This document shows positions 39,076 through 54,000 of a stretch of DNA of 55,834 nt, in pieces (the stretch's first letter is position 1; every line of letters starts with the position of its first letter). Position numbers and translations under genes: made by a program. Location of the stretch: NCBI GenBank assembly GCA_002780005.1, contig PEWV01000016.1:1-55834 (forward strand), in the 5' to 3' direction. Below the pieces are notes generated by a model. That model did not search any database and was not told the DNA's origin. It saw only the letters and a list, made by a program, of their open reading frames with translations. Source of the stretch: Candidatus Aquitaenariimonas noxiae. GTDB lineage: Bacteria; Omnitrophota; Gorgyraeia; Aquitaenariimonadales; Aquitaenariimonadaceae.

Positions 39076-42000
39076 TTATGCGCTGATCTCGGTGCGCAAT
39101 TGTTCTTGTATACGCTGCCGCTCCTTCTCGAGCTCTCTATTATACCTCTGGCCTTCAACCGTATCTGGTTTGAATATCTGCCCCTTTGATTTATTTAGTT
39201 CTTCGGCAATATCCGGAGGTATCTGGCCGTCATGAGCTAATCGTTCTATTACCTTCTCATAGTATTCTTCTTGCTCAGGCAAGACACCAGTTATCATGCC
39301 TGTAATAAGGCCGACAAGTAATGCTCGTCCGCCTACAAAGTCTATAACTGTTTCTTGCGGAGGCGCAAGGATGTCGCGTATGATATCTTGCATTTGTTGT
39401 TCATTAAGAGCCGCGGGATTAATGGGGATGGGGCGGTCTTGGCACTTTTGCACAATCTCTCCGTGAATTATAATGTTACTACGGTCAAAAAGATCGCTGA
39501 TCCCCATTATATTAAGATATGTATATAAGTTCTCATCCTTTATCCTTGGATCTGTTATTACAAGGACGTCTCTTATCGGATCTGCCTCGCCTTCAAGCAT
39601 GCCCATCTGTATCCTACGGTTCATGATCCTTGCCTTAAGTCCGGGATTACTTTCTAGTAAAGCCGATGGAACAACCGCTATCTTCGGCTGGGTCGCGTCT
39701 AACCCTCTGGCCTGCGCGCTGAAAGCGTATGTCGCATAAGCCTCACATCCTGCCAAGGCGAGGGCATCGATGTTGGACATAGCGTACTCCGCATTGCTTG
39801 AAGTGATCTTTTTCTGCAGATTCCCATCGTTCATAATTTCTACGAGCGCTGTGCGGCTTAGATTGTCTAGCTTGCCTGTTATAAGCGCAGGATGGTCTTT
39901 TAAGAGCAGGCACAGATCAAGTTCGTCCAGGAGCGGGTCCAGGGCCTTTTCTATCGTAGCTACATCATTTGTATCTACCACTAATCCGACTTTCCCCTGG
40001 TCTCTTAGTCTTCTAACCATGTCTTCCTGCTTATCGCCCGTCTCAAAACGGACAATGCTTATATTTCTTCCTTCAAGCTTTTGTTTAATGAGCCCTTCTA
40101 TCTGGTCTGCGTTTTCAAAAGCAGGTATTCCTATAGTAATTACTCCTGCCTCGGCTAAAGTCGGCGCCGGAACAGGTGCTTCCGGCCTAATGGGCACAGT
40201 CCCGGGCTCAGGCTCAAAATCAATCGGGATAGTCTCAATAGCAAATTTCCCCGACTTCAGCATAACGGCTCTTGTCATAAAGTTCGAACCTGCCTCATCA
40301 ATATATGTGTCCTGCCCTTCAAGGGCCTTACGCCTTGAAATTACATCCCGCACCCCGTCTCTTGCCTTATCGGTAATATCGGTTAACGGCAGGCCGGCCG
40401 CATCCATCCTGCTCTTGATAGAACCTTCAAGATGATTCATATCAAAATATTCATATAAAAATCCCGTTACGATCCATGCCCCTGTGCCTTCAAGTAGATT
40501 AAACCTTACATTAGGATAGGCGCGGTAATAATTTTCTGTTCGCGTTCTTTCTATCCCGGCTATTTCTAAAGATCCTGTATCTTTGGCGACATAGATATCG
40601 CCTTTTTTGGACATAACGATCCGCAATCTTTCGCCACTCTTGCTCTGGTCCCGGGCAAATTGTAATATTGAATCCGTAGTCCACAGTGTAAATATTCTCT
40701 CCCTTCCTGTGCTTGGAACCAAATTGATATTGCGGTCCTGTATGAACTGCGCTACATCGGAATGACCAAGATCCACGACTTCTCCGCCGTCAATCGTAAA
40801 ACCTCCCAAAACTCTATCGCCGCTAAAGAGCCCTGTGAAGGCCGCTTCACCGGTTACATTTGCAAGCGGCATGGAGCCTTCGGGCGCTTGCGATATGAAA
40901 GGTACTTCTAAAAATCTTGGATTAAATCTGTCTCTTGCTATATTTAAATCGATATCATGCTGGGCGCCGTCGTCAATTAATAAAGCGGCTACGGCCTGGC
41001 GGGTTTGGCGTGAACCTGCATCAGATGCGGCCGCGATAGAACTAAGGATTCCTGCTGTCCGCGCCGAATATTTATCTTGATTAGGCCCGTTGGCCACCCT
41101 TAACGCTGCTTCATATACCATAACATCAAACCAGCTCAAATCAAATATGCTGTTTACAATGGCCGGCGTGAATAACGCAAGCTCCGGATATCTGACGGAT
41201 ACCTTTATAAACCCTGCGATCACAACAGCGTAAGCAAGATAAGCCCTGTTCCCTGGAGCACCCTGTCCTAAAATATCATAAGCATCCGCCACGTTGAAAG
41301 CTTCAACTTGTCTCGCCAGATTTTCAATTATAAGTTTTGCCGTTTCTTTACCCTGCGCCGTAGCAGCCAGGCTTGATATAAAGGTAAGGATACCTGTATA
41401 ATTCAACGTTATATTGTAATAGTTGGTCAATTCAGCACGAATGATCCCCTCTTCCATTCCCTGCCCTTGTAAATATGAAACTATCCCCTGAAGAGATCTG
41501 ACGACAGCAGACTGTAACTCAGGATCCTCAACACCGATACCGCCCATATCCGCGATCAAATTGTCAACTATACGGATTGTTTCGGCCTTTCTGTTTATAT
41601 ACCATCTAAGCCGTAAACCAAGTTTCCCGCCCTCATGATACTTTAAATCTTCATCTCTGTAGTTCTGTTCTTTGAACATTTTTTGTTGCAATTCGCGAAC
41701 GATTTGGTGGTCTTCCCCGCCGCGGCATATTACTTCGTGAACTATGTACTCTATAGCCTCGTTTGGAGTTAGATTAGCCAGTAATTCTCTGTCAAGATAA
41801 ACAGTATTACCTTCTCTTAACCCCAACATAAAATGATTCTGAGCTTTAACAACTCCGCCGGGCACTGTGTATAGGCTCATATTGCCGTCTCTTAAGGCAT
41901 TCAGATCGGTTATTGCCTGCGCTATCCTGTCGTTCTGCGGTTCTGCGCTAAGCGCAGTGATTGCTCTGTCGATCTCTGTCCTGTCAAAATTGGTCAGTGT

Positions 42001-45000
42001 ATATCCTTGCCTGTCAGCCTCGGAGGCTTTAAATTCCGTTTTAAGCGCTTCTTCGCTCTCTCCTGCCGGCACCTGCATGATCTCACCGTCGCTAGGCGCG
42101 GCTGGCGCAGTAGGCGCAACTTCTGCCTCTACGGGCAGGCTTTCTACTGCCCCCAGAAACTCTTCTGCAGTGCGGAATCTCGTAAACTCCTCATCGCTAG
42201 TATCAGCATAAGGAACTTCGCCCAGCGCTTTTGCGAAGAATCCCTTCCATTGCTCATTCAATATAATGCCGTCTGCCTCTAAATCGCTCAAAAATTTCTC
42301 AATGCCACCGACTTCGTATCTATCGTCAAACTGTTTTCCTGCCAGGGCGAGAATCATATGCGCTGCTAAAAGGAATATATCCGATGAGGGCGCCCAACCA
42401 CTCATTTGCCTTCTGACATCCCAAGGGCAGAGCTTGAATATGTCACCTGACTTAAACAAAGAACCATTGTCGTCATAATCATCCACTTGGACAAAATTCG
42501 TCGGCACCTGGTGCTCGGTTTCGGCGCTATTTATAAACCAAGCTCCTCCGAAATCATTTAAAATAACGCGGCCATTATCGCAGATCCAAATATTCTCGGG
42601 TTTGACGTCGGCTATGCACACACCCATCTCATGCAGGTGCCCCATGGTCCTGGCCACCTGAAAACCGATCTCCCTAACCTGCGCCATAGTAAAATGTTCG
42701 CCTCGCGACAGTCTTGTAAAGAGATCCGCCCCATCCGGGTTCGGCCGCATGCAGAGATATGCGCATCCGTCAGCCGGGTCGACCGCGGCCGGATACGCAC
42801 GCTCTGTGACTCCCAACCTTCCCCAATGCATGTAATAATCCAGCAGGATCCTTTCTTCTTTTTCTATTCTTCCGTTGTTCCTTTGGTCCTTGATCTTTTT
42901 GATAACGATATTCTCACTCGGCATGGTCGGGTTTTCCAGGAACAATATCCAGGCATCATCTATATCGCGCGTGCCCAATATATTGGCCAGCCTATAACCG
43001 TGGAATTGCGGCTGCTCCATAAAAGACCTGATGGAGGGACTGATATCAAGGAGCTCATGGTGAGTCGTTCGCGGCGTGGCCGCAAGAGGCGCCGATCCGC
43101 CTCGAACAATAGGTTCCTGAGCAAGCGACGCAGTTGTTTCCGGCGTAGCTTCCCGATAACCACGGAGAAAACCTGCTACGGCCTTATCTGCTGTTCGGGG
43201 TGCGAGGCCCAGGGTGTCACGAATCATGCGCTCAAACCCCACGAGGTCTCTATCTATCTGCATCTGTCTTGTAAGAGGACTTGCACGGTCAAAGTCAAAC
43301 AAAGTGACTTTTCTTTCTTCCAGATTGACTACTACATGCGACGCTCCGATATCATAAATCCCTATGCCTACCGCATAATGGTAGAAAGCTACTTCCTTGC
43401 CCAGATCAGTCCATATCCACTCGTTCTCCGGGCGCTCGCGCTCTTCGGCAGACATACTTCTGCCTTCTCCTTGCTCGAGCGCAAATCCCTTTAATATTTT
43501 TCCGGGAATTTCAGCGACCAAAAGGACCTGATACGTCTCTTCGCCATGTTGTTGTGTCGTCACGACCTTTCGCGGAGCCTTGTAGGCAGGATAGCAATCA
43601 GGCCTCAGCGCTTTGGCTCTTCCTATAATGTCTATCTCGGAATTGTGCCCCCAGGCGGTAAGCGCGACCGATTCCCCGAATTGCGGAAACTTTGCGTAGA
43701 CCCTGGCTTCGCCGGCATCGGTTGTAACGGTAAAACGGCCTGTCCTTATATATGGCTCCTCTGACTCGACATCCCGTTCGGTCCATTCTGTGTCGTGGGT
43801 TATGTTCAATATGCGGTGTGCGCCGGGTAGCGTCGACCGTATAATACTGTTTTCGCTGTCAAGGTCGCCTAGCAGAGCTTCTGCGACACACGAAGAAATC
43901 CATCCCGGCTGCCATTGTTCCGCTTGCTCAAGGATATGTTGACGCACATCCGGTGCTACTGATGGTCCTGCTAGCGCTGCGGGTGCTGTTGGTGCCGGTG
44001 CTGTAGGCGGCGTTGTCGACGGTGGTGTTGCCGGCGGTGGTGTTGCAGGAGGAGTTCCTTCTATAGCCTTCAACTCCTCTCCTGTTCTAGCGACTAATTC
44101 AGCACGGACCGCTTCAGCCTGGTTCCTGGGGCAGTTAGCTGTCAGGTATACCCTTATTCTTATGGGTTCTGTACCTGACTGGCGGAAACTTACCCAACCT
44201 GCGCGCCTCCCATCTTTATATAAGTGGACATAAAGTTCATTTGGTGTTACATATCCATCAGCCGACTTAGCAACTACAAATTGGTCAGCTACCTGGACAA
44301 AATCTTCTTGTTGGGTAGCCATGTCACCGAAACCTTCCTGTATAATTTTCATCAGGTCGTGATAGTATGGATTCTGTTCCGGACTCTTTGCCCTGCTTGT
44401 CTCGTTCAATCTTGAAATTAATTCGCTGCCTTGTTCTGGGGTCGTGGCTGTCAAATCTGCGTGCGGCCCAAGGTAAGGATATGCCCTGCTGATTTTGACT
44501 GTAGTAAGTTCTGAAAGTTTTTGATGTTTATTCAGTGTGCGGCTAAAAAGGAAAAGAGCTGTTACTATACCGTCGCCTGTAGTCTGATAATCTGAAAGAA
44601 TAGTGTGACCGCTCTGCTCGCCCCCTACCACGTAACCGTGTTTTTCCATTTTCTCAACGACGAAGCGATCGCCTACCCTGGTAAGCTTTACGTTAATACC
44701 CGCATCTTCCATGGCAGCGACAAGGCCCATAGTCGCCATTATTGTAGCTACAACCGAATTACCTTTTAGCCTGGATTCTCCGTGTTCGTCTACTTCTTCT
44801 TTCAGGCACAACGCTATCGCTCCGAGGCTTCCGTCTCCGTCTATCTCAATCCCGTCCTCATCTACGAACATTATTCTGTCACCATCTCCGTCAAAACCCA
44901 TTCCTCCCATTACATCTTTATCCTGATCCCTTAATTCTATTATCTTAGCGCTAAGGCGCGCCGTGCTCTGGGAACCGCTCTTCGCGGGGTTTCCTTTTTG

Positions 45001-48000
45001 GTCAACAGAACCGTCATCCTGGGCATTTATCATGCTTCCTCTTGGCGCATTATCCAGTTGGCCGTCTATAGAGGTGTTGATTTCTACCACTGTCGCGCCC
45101 AAATCCCTGAACATTCTTGGTGCGAGTCTACTTGTCACGCCGTTGGCCGAGTCTATTACTATTGTTTTCCCTTCAAACGGCATCGCTTGCCCGCCCATCT
45201 CTTGCCTGAAACGTTCTAGGAAGTGATCTACATACGCTTGACCGGCTTCTGTCATTTCATTTATAGCTCCGCCGGCTACTATTCCCGGAATTGCAATGCC
45301 TTGAGATATCATATAGGTATTCTGTTCCAGCTCTACTGTTTTGGCATCTGGGATCTTTTTACCCGCAATAAATCCTTTTATTCCGTTCTCTTTCCATCCA
45401 AGATGAGAACCTGTGACCGTAATACCTATAAATCTTTTAGCGTTTGATTCATACGCAAGCACAGGCGTTGGGATAGGCTCTCTTACAATATATACTGTTC
45501 CGCCTTGGGATACTATCCCTTCTGCTAATTTTTCAATTAACTCTATCGTTGAAGGACGGTTGTCTCCGCCGAGCATGAACGGTGTTTCTCTTCCGAATGT
45601 TCTGACATAGGCCTGGCCGTGATAGAATGCCTGTTCATGTGTCATGAGGCCGTATCTTATTAACAATTCCGAATCGCCCGGTTCCTCTGGCCCAATTTTA
45701 CCTTCCCGAACAGGCCCCGCCATTACGTTTCTGCGACCTATGGCTTCTGCGGGTGTTAAGATTTTTCCTCTCATACCATCTGTGCCGACCATTTTGCCTT
45801 TGATCACACCTAACCTGGTATTTATTTCAGGACCAAATACTTGCGCAGGGTTAACCCATTTACCGTTATTCATCTTCCATCGGCCGGATTCCAGATTGCG
45901 AGTATAAATCTCAAGGCCTCTTTCCAGCTGAGCTAAACGGCCCTCTAATTTTGTCCTGTTAGCGTCGGAAAGCTCTCCGGCAAGCTGACCTCTTATAATA
46001 TCTATTTCCCGCTGTACAAGCTGAATACCAAGCCTTAAAGAACCTTCAACTAACTTATCCGCTCTATTTTTTTCTCCCGCAGGCAATAAGTCCACTATTC
46101 TTTCGACCATTAGCCTGACGCTTTCTGGTTCCTCGTCAAAAACCGCTCCTATCCTGTGTTGCCTAGGACTTAATGTATTGGCTATGGTCCCGGGGAGCAC
46201 TATACCCCAGACCTCTTCTGACACGTGAGAGAACGGCATGAAAACCGTAACCCCGGTTTGCTCTGGGAGGTCAAGCATACTTATATCCGGATGATCGTAT
46301 AGATTTATTACATTTGTATCCGGGTCTATGATCGCGGCAAAGGCAAAAGCTGTCCCCTTTAAGCTGGCGCCGTCAGGGCCGAGTTCCCCGCCGTAATTAG
46401 CGAAAATCGTTCTGCCGGATATAGTTATAGGATTAGCCAGCTCGGTTAAAACAGAGCGGTTGCCCTGCTCATCTACTATCACATAGCCATCAGGAGCAAT
46501 AACGCTCGCATAAACCTGTCTCGAATCATCTGTGACGCCCGCGCCAAACCAGCTCTTGCTAACTTCGCTTGATATTAGGCAGTGGTCAGCTGTAACGCTC
46601 TTCTCGACATTTGCGCCGGGCAATAATTCATTATGCGCCCCTATCTTACTGTGAGTTATCTGGCTTCTCTCGGCAACGGTCATATCTCCTATCTCAGAGT
46701 TAATTAACAATACGTCGGTAAGCTTAACTCCTTTTCCGATAACAGCCCTGGCTATTTTTACATTAAACCTGCGCAGCGAGGCGTGAGGCTCTGTCGCGGC
46801 TGTAGTCTTTTCTACAAACTTCCATCCTTCAACGGTGTCAGTCGTTATAACGATCGAGTCTTTTATAACTGTATTATCTCCGACTGTGGAATCTATTATT
46901 GTGCTAGCGCTTATATTGCAACCTGCCCCTATTATCGTACCTGCAAAAAGAAGTACATTGGCGCCGATAATTGTACCCTCGCCTATCTCGGCCGTTTCAT
47001 CGACAACTGTGCTGGAAGGATCAGTAAATTCTACACCCGGCCATTTTTGCTTAACGTACTCAGTTCCTTTCTCGTCTGTGATCTGCGCGATCGTGGGCAA
47101 TACAGGAGGTAATTCTAGGGCCGCTTCGGCCTCCGGCTCAGCTTGAGCCTTTGGCGCAGCCGGTTTTACTATTTCTTCGCCGGGTACCTGCCATTCAGGA
47201 TTGTTAAGCGCTGCCAAGTAAACAGCTTTTCCTCGCTCTAATTCCTGTCTTGTATATATTGAAGCGCCGCCTTCATCTCTGGGGCCCTTTGTTAATTCTT
47301 TTCTGATCATGGCAAGTCCTAAACCTATCGAGCCTTGTATTAGTCTATATATATCGTTTTTTCGGCCTTCAGGTAATAATTTCTGTGTTTTATTTATAAA
47401 ATTCATTAAGATACCGGGTTTACCTCCGCTAGCCTCGTCCAAAAGTATAAAACCTATTCTATGTTGAAGCCCTGCTTCCGTCCCCTGAACAAGACTGAAA
47501 GGCATGACTTCACTAATGTCGGAGCCGCTTATTCTGCCCTTTACAAATCCGGCAAAATGAATAGTTACATCCCCTTCTATTGTACTGTTTATTGCCGTAA
47601 AGGCCGTACGTAAAGAGGCGCGACCTTTAATAGTAGTCCCTCCGCCGATATTTGTCAGATTCGGAATATTTTCGAAGACACCTTCTTCGCCCAAAACAAC
47701 CTTTTCAATCTTCCCTTCTGCATCCCTTTCAATTAAAGAAAACGATACAACAGGATAGGAGTTTGGGAAATTTGCACCTTCTATTACAGCGCTATAATGC
47801 TCGGAGACAACTCCATCGCCTACTTTAGCATCTTTAATCCTGCTGCCTATCGTAACATTATTACCGATTTCCGAGTCATACACTTCAGCGGCAAACCTAA
47901 GGGTGCAATTATCACCTACCGTACTATTTCTTAATTCTCCTCCTATAGCTGTAGCAAACTTGCCTATCTTAGAATTCTGGACTTCCATCATTGTAAGCTC

Positions 48001-51000
48001 TGACCCAAGCCCTACAGAGGAATTTATTATTGCCGAATATTGAACAAATACGCCGTCATCCAGGGTTGAATTTTCTATTCTCACAGTATTCAATTGACAG
48101 TCGCTGCCTATAACACTTTCACCTACGATCTCTACTCCGGCATAAATTATATTTCTTTCGCCTATGCCACACTTCCCTCTAATCTTTACTCCGGGATAAA
48201 CTACAGTTCCTTTGCCTATAACACTTTCACCTCTGATCTCTACTCCTGTATGAATTACAGCTCCTTCGCCTATTTTTACTGTGGGATCTATATTAAGCCT
48301 AGCGCCTAATGGGTCGAGGAATGTCACCCCGGGATAACGTTTTTCCAGTTCCATTCGGGCGTGTTCCTTCATAACAGATTCAATAACCCCTAGCCACGGC
48401 GCCATTTCTCTTTTTATGTCTTCTGCATTCCTGCCGGCTAAGTATTGTCTTATTGTTACCTCGTCATATACCCCTTCTCTCTTTGCGTAGTCTATAGCTT
48501 CTGAAATGAGAATTCCCCTATTAACATAGGAATGTGATTGTCTTATTTTTTCAGCAATTTCTGGATGTTCTGCCGATATTAAAGCAATTATTTCTTCTTT
48601 TCTTGGGGCAGTTAAACTTCCCAGTAATAATCTATAGAATTCCTGGTCGTCAAAATCATTATCACCGGCTAAGGTTATTAGATACGCAGCTTGTCTGGCT
48701 GGCGGGAGCGCTTGGAAGGCATCTATTTTGGCAATGTCCAAAATTATTTCTTCGATAGCCGGAGGAGCCTGGTCAATAACCCCTGCTTTCACAAGCTTCC
48801 TTAATAACATATGCCATAACTCTTCTTCTATCTCTTTCGCGATCAAATCGCTGGAATAAGTCGCTAATAAATCAACGTCTATGTATATCGTATTATCTCC
48901 GACATGGGCCAGGTGCTCGTTGCCAGCGTAGAATTCGACCTGCAGAAGCTCGCCGGCGAGCTCCGGGAAGTTCGCTATTGTATCGGCTATTACGGCCCGC
49001 GCCGCCCTTGCCCTGCTTAAAACCGTTGCCTGGTCAAGATAAGGATACATCTGACGCAAGCGAGCTACGATCCCGCTCTCAAGGCCTGTCTCGGTCCCGA
49101 GTATTATATCAGTTACTTCAACCCTGCTCATAAGTTCGGGGGTTACGCCGGCTTCTCTTTTCATTTTGATACCTGTGGTTCGGGTCTCTTCTTCTTCAGG
49201 TTCTGGCCGCGGGACCATTGGCCCCCCAAACATCATCCTATAGACCTCACCGCCGGCCCTACTAGCGCCGGCAATAAATTCTCCTATCCTCAAAAAAGGT
49301 CTCCATAAAAGTGCCCTTAAAATAATATCTATATTAAGGATTACAGGAACTCCTATTAATACCAATAGAGTTGCTTTAATCCACCCCCATAAAGAATGGG
49401 GTAAGATCCATAACCACGCGGCTTTCAAAGCGGCTCCTAAAGATATGAATGCTGTTTTAACCCAAGCTGCGCCAATAAGTTTCACTAAGAAGCCTGCCGT
49501 AGCCGCTGCAGTAGCCGGATGTATCAGTAATATACCTAATACAGCCCCTATTAGCAGCAGGCACCCCACTCCTCTTACTATTCTGTTATTGTTATTAAAC
49601 AAGCCTGCGGATGCTGTGGCGTATATAGTGATAAGGCCCACAAGGAATGGCAACCCTTTCCAAAGCGCTTTCAAGATAGCAGCTCCTGCATTATATAAAA
49701 ATCCGACTATATGAGGCCAGTTTCTGGCTGTATCTGACACTCTTTGTAAGGAATCTAAATTGGATAGTTGGTCGCCCATAGGCGACAATAAGTAAAACGT
49801 TATCATGAAAGCCAGTACCACTGTAGCGAAAAATGCGACAGCTATTATCCTGTTTGTTGCCTTGCGATCTGCGGCGTTACGCAGATTATATCTTACTTCA
49901 ATGAATATCCTCATAAGCGATCCTAACATAATTAAAAATGATAGCGCTTTATAAATAAGGGCAAGCGGAGGAAGCAGACCAAGCCCAGCTATTGCCATTA
50001 TCGTAGCTGCAGCTGTTATAATTGTAGCGACTGCAGAGAAGGCTCTTAACCTTGGCGAACTTGTGCCTAACATATATAAAGATCCAACCACTAATCCGGC
50101 TACTAAAGCCATAAACGCGGCAGGTATTAAAAGCAAGCCAAAATGGCTCAAGGCAGACCATGTGAAGAAGAATACGAATATAGGATTTAGCACTACAACT
50201 TGCCTTACCCTCACCTGCTTCATAGCGGTCTCTCTGTCCGCAGCTATAACAATACCCCGCCTTTTGAGCGCCTCTTCTGCGCTACTCACTGCACGAGGAG
50301 GAGATATAACAGTAGCTGCCAAGTAACGATACGGACGTAGTATAAAATGATAAACTACCCACATGCCTCCCGGAAGGAATATTTCTCTTGATACATATCC
50401 GGCAGAACGATAGAATGATGTAATAAAGGTAAGCCCGGCTGTTAATTTAATAAAACCTGCCAGGAATCCTCCTACATAAGGAATAGATATTGGAAATCCC
50501 CATATTTTTACAAAAGGAACGGCTACAATTGCAAAAGTAACTTTCATGACAAACAAGATCCCTGCTACTGCTTGCATTACCATCCCGCTTGCAACAGCAA
50601 GGCCTAACTTGCCTAATATGATTCCAACTACCCAACAGCCAAGGGCGCCAAAAGAACCCACTATAATCACAATCCCGACTATCGCAAAAGTCGCGCCCAC
50701 GATGAATTTTCCTGGTTGAGAGAACAAGTCGATTAAGTTAAAATAAAGCGTAAGAGGCCAATGAATGGCTCTTCCGAAAGCATACAAAGCGCCGCTAACC
50801 GCTCCCTGAAGCCGTGGAGACGCTCTAAAAATAGCTCTTGTTAGCCATGACCATGTAGGCCTTAAAAACCCGCGCCTTGTTTGTACAGGCGCAGGCGGTT
50901 GCGCTACAGTCGGAGCGCCTTCTTCGGGGGCAGCAGCTTCCTCGAGGGCAATTTCCGCAGCGCCTTCTTCGGGGGCAGCGGCTTCTTCATACAGTGACAT

Positions 51001-54000
51001 TTGCGCTGCGGCTTCGGGTGTAAACATTATTATGCGCACATCTAAAATCTCAAACTCTTTTTGGAAATCTCTCCAAAATTTATTAACAGCAGGGGTACGT
51101 TGCCAAGTATTATAAAAAGGCCTGAGATTTCTCGTAATAAATTCTGATAGCTGAACGCCTCTAACGTTATGCGTGATTGAGGTTATTAATTCTCGCGCCC
51201 TACGTTCGACATCCGGATTAGCAGCCCGCAATAACCGCAACGCGGCTTGGTCTTCATTATGAATAGCGACCGCAGCAGCAACGACTTCGGCTTCAGGATA
51301 TTCCCTGGCAAATGAGAAAACGATCATAGGATCGAGAGGCCAATTCTGGCCTGTCCCGTCTACATTAGCTTGCCTTGCAGCTACCAGCCTTATGAGATCA
51401 TGCATAGGGCCAAAGGAAGGTATATTCTCTGCCAAATTTCTCCAAACCATACCCATTCTATAAGCCCTGCCCAGCCCCGGGACAAACCCGCTTACAATGT
51501 CACCATACATCCTCTGCAAAGTATTTGCGAAGAATAAATAATTCACCCAGCCTGACGCTGAGTCTGTGCCCATTGCACATTCGTCACCCCAGGCTTGAAC
51601 TGACTGCAGGGCTAATACATCGCGGTATAAAGATGCAAACGAAGTGGCTACGGGAGCGGCCTGTAATACAGCTATTGCCTGCCTGGCTTCATCCTTCACC
51701 GCTGTTGAGCGGTCATCGTTAACAACCCTTTCGAGCGCTGGAATCGCTGCCGGATCTCCGAGGCTGACGATCTTCCTAATGACTCTTATTCTATTTGCCA
51801 AACGCGGGATAACTCTCGGATCAAGCGTGTCTAGCAGGCCTTGAAGCTCAGCGCTTGGAATCGCAGGCCTTACAGCCCTATTCCTATTGAGTATAGCCGC
51901 ATCCGGTGAAGTCCCCATACCTGCAAGAGTCTGTTCTATTCCCCTTGTAACCAGCATGTTCGCGAATGCCCTTGTTACGGAATTTGTATTTCTATGGAGT
52001 TTCTCAAAAGCCATCCTGAACATTACTTTCCTGTTCAATGAGGAACCCGGCACAACAGGATCAGCTTCAGGCGATGCGCCGATATACAAGCCTATAAAAG
52101 TATCTTCTACTAACTGGCCAAAACCTCTGCTCATATATGATTCGAGCGTTTTATTCAATCCTGACATTGGAGATGCCAAAGGCGACATACCTGCGTATAA
52201 ACGTATAGTAGTCAAAGGAAGTTTTTCGCCAGGCACTGTCAATTGAGTAGGAACAAGAGGGCGAGGCACTAGCGGAATTCTCATTAAAAGTTTACCCGGA
52301 GCTATAGGCAGCGGGCCGACAGATGTCCAGTATTGGATAGTATCATAGAAACCAAATCTCTGTAATAACGGAACAGGACTAAAGAGATAGCACATGGTTT
52401 TCATATCATCACTCAATAAATTAAAGCTCTGCCGTTCCACATCTTGCAGCAACGCAAAAATGAGGAAAGGAAGCACTGTAGCCGCGCCTGTTGTTGTTGT
52501 TGTAGTTGCAATCACTCCGTCTTCGTCGACTGTTACAGCGTGCCTATCCCGCACAGCTTCTTCTAAGTCAGCTTCCGTGATGGGTGTAATTTCTGTTTCT
52601 TCGCCTGCCTGCATGGAATACATTACGTTTATCATCGCAACCCATGCCGCTCTATCTTCGGGTTTCATATCTGTGAAGCTGTCGACAAAACCGTTCCATG
52701 CTATCAGAAGCGCATCAGAAATAGCATTAGGATTCATAAATTCTACATGCCCTGTCTCGATAGCAGTAGAGCTTAAATTTATACGCTCTAATATATCTCT
52801 AGGCGTTAGTATAATTCCCATATTTCTGTATAAACCTACTGGAGTTATATCTTGCCCTCTGGTAGCCCTGAGTAATGCTTGTCTGCCGCCGGCTTCTCGC
52901 TCGGCAGCGGCAATTCTGTTTTCAAGAAATGCCCTGTATTGCGCGTGCGGGCTTGCCGGATCTGCACCTGGTGAAGAAATAGCGTCAAGAAAAGTGTCTA
53001 TATCATTACCAAAATGATCAAACAGGTCGTTCATATTAAGATCGTTACAGGCTCTTGCCATATCGTGCAGCGGCTCAATAACCTCGGCTTGCAACTCGGC
53101 TCCGTATGTCCTGCTGAAAGTTGGCTGTTCGGTAGGTTGCGGCCCTCTGATCGTTTCTGCTGCGCGGTGCGCTAAAATCGTCCCTCTGCCTTGGTCAGGC
53201 GCTTCACCGCCTATTGCCTCGTTTCCTTTTAGCATTTCATTCAAGGTATCAGTAGAGGGTTCTATGTATGTGTTTGCGATAAGCCAGTCGGAATAGGCCC
53301 GCTGATGTGCCTGCACAAGGGGATTGAAACCGGAATGTCTTTTGACATAATAGTCATATGGGTCTACCCTACATGAATGATAAACCGGCACCTTCGGAGC
53401 ACTCTTCCTGAAATCCGGCCTATCCTCATCCCTATCAAATATTCCGCTGTATGTTTTTATTCTAAAATTTAAACCCGCTGAGAACGGGAATCTATTCCTT
53501 AGCAAAACAAGCATATGCTCAAAAGTGTTTTGGCCTGTGTGTAAACCTTTAAATCTTGGGTCCTGCACAGAAACTGTAAGTAGTATATTTCTATCACCGA
53601 TTACCGGCATCCTGGAAACACCGCTGTCATCGGCTGTATACATATAAATCTCATCTAAAAGTATTCCGCTTTCGCTGCATAGATCAATTAACGCTTGGAA
53701 CATATCAGCAAACATGTCATTTTCGCTTGTCCGGCCTTCAACCTCCATCATTTGATCGACGATTCTTCCCGGCGGCAATCTCCCGCTTGATATATCAAAA
53801 TCTCCCCAAATCCAACTTCGTAAAAATCTAAAAGAGCCGGAGAAAAGGCCTATCAAACCTCTCCAACCGCTTCCGAAGTGAGCAGATGAGCCGCCCAATA
53901 TCTCCCTTGCGCCAAGCCTCCAACCGCTAATCCTGTTTTCTGTTCTCTCTCCAAAAGGAAGTTCGGGAGGGCCTATGTGCCACACCCGCCTGCTGCCTGT

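Noticed and set aside
48106-48266. Regular 54-bp repeats as a CRISPR array
   Set aside because: There are no distinct spacers; the period equals an 18-residue beta-helix turn and the frame is coding.
52490-52512. (GTT)n microsatellite as a regulatory or phase-variable tract
   Set aside because: It is a trinucleotide run encoding poly-Thr in giant C; copy change keeps the frame, so on/off switching is not expected.
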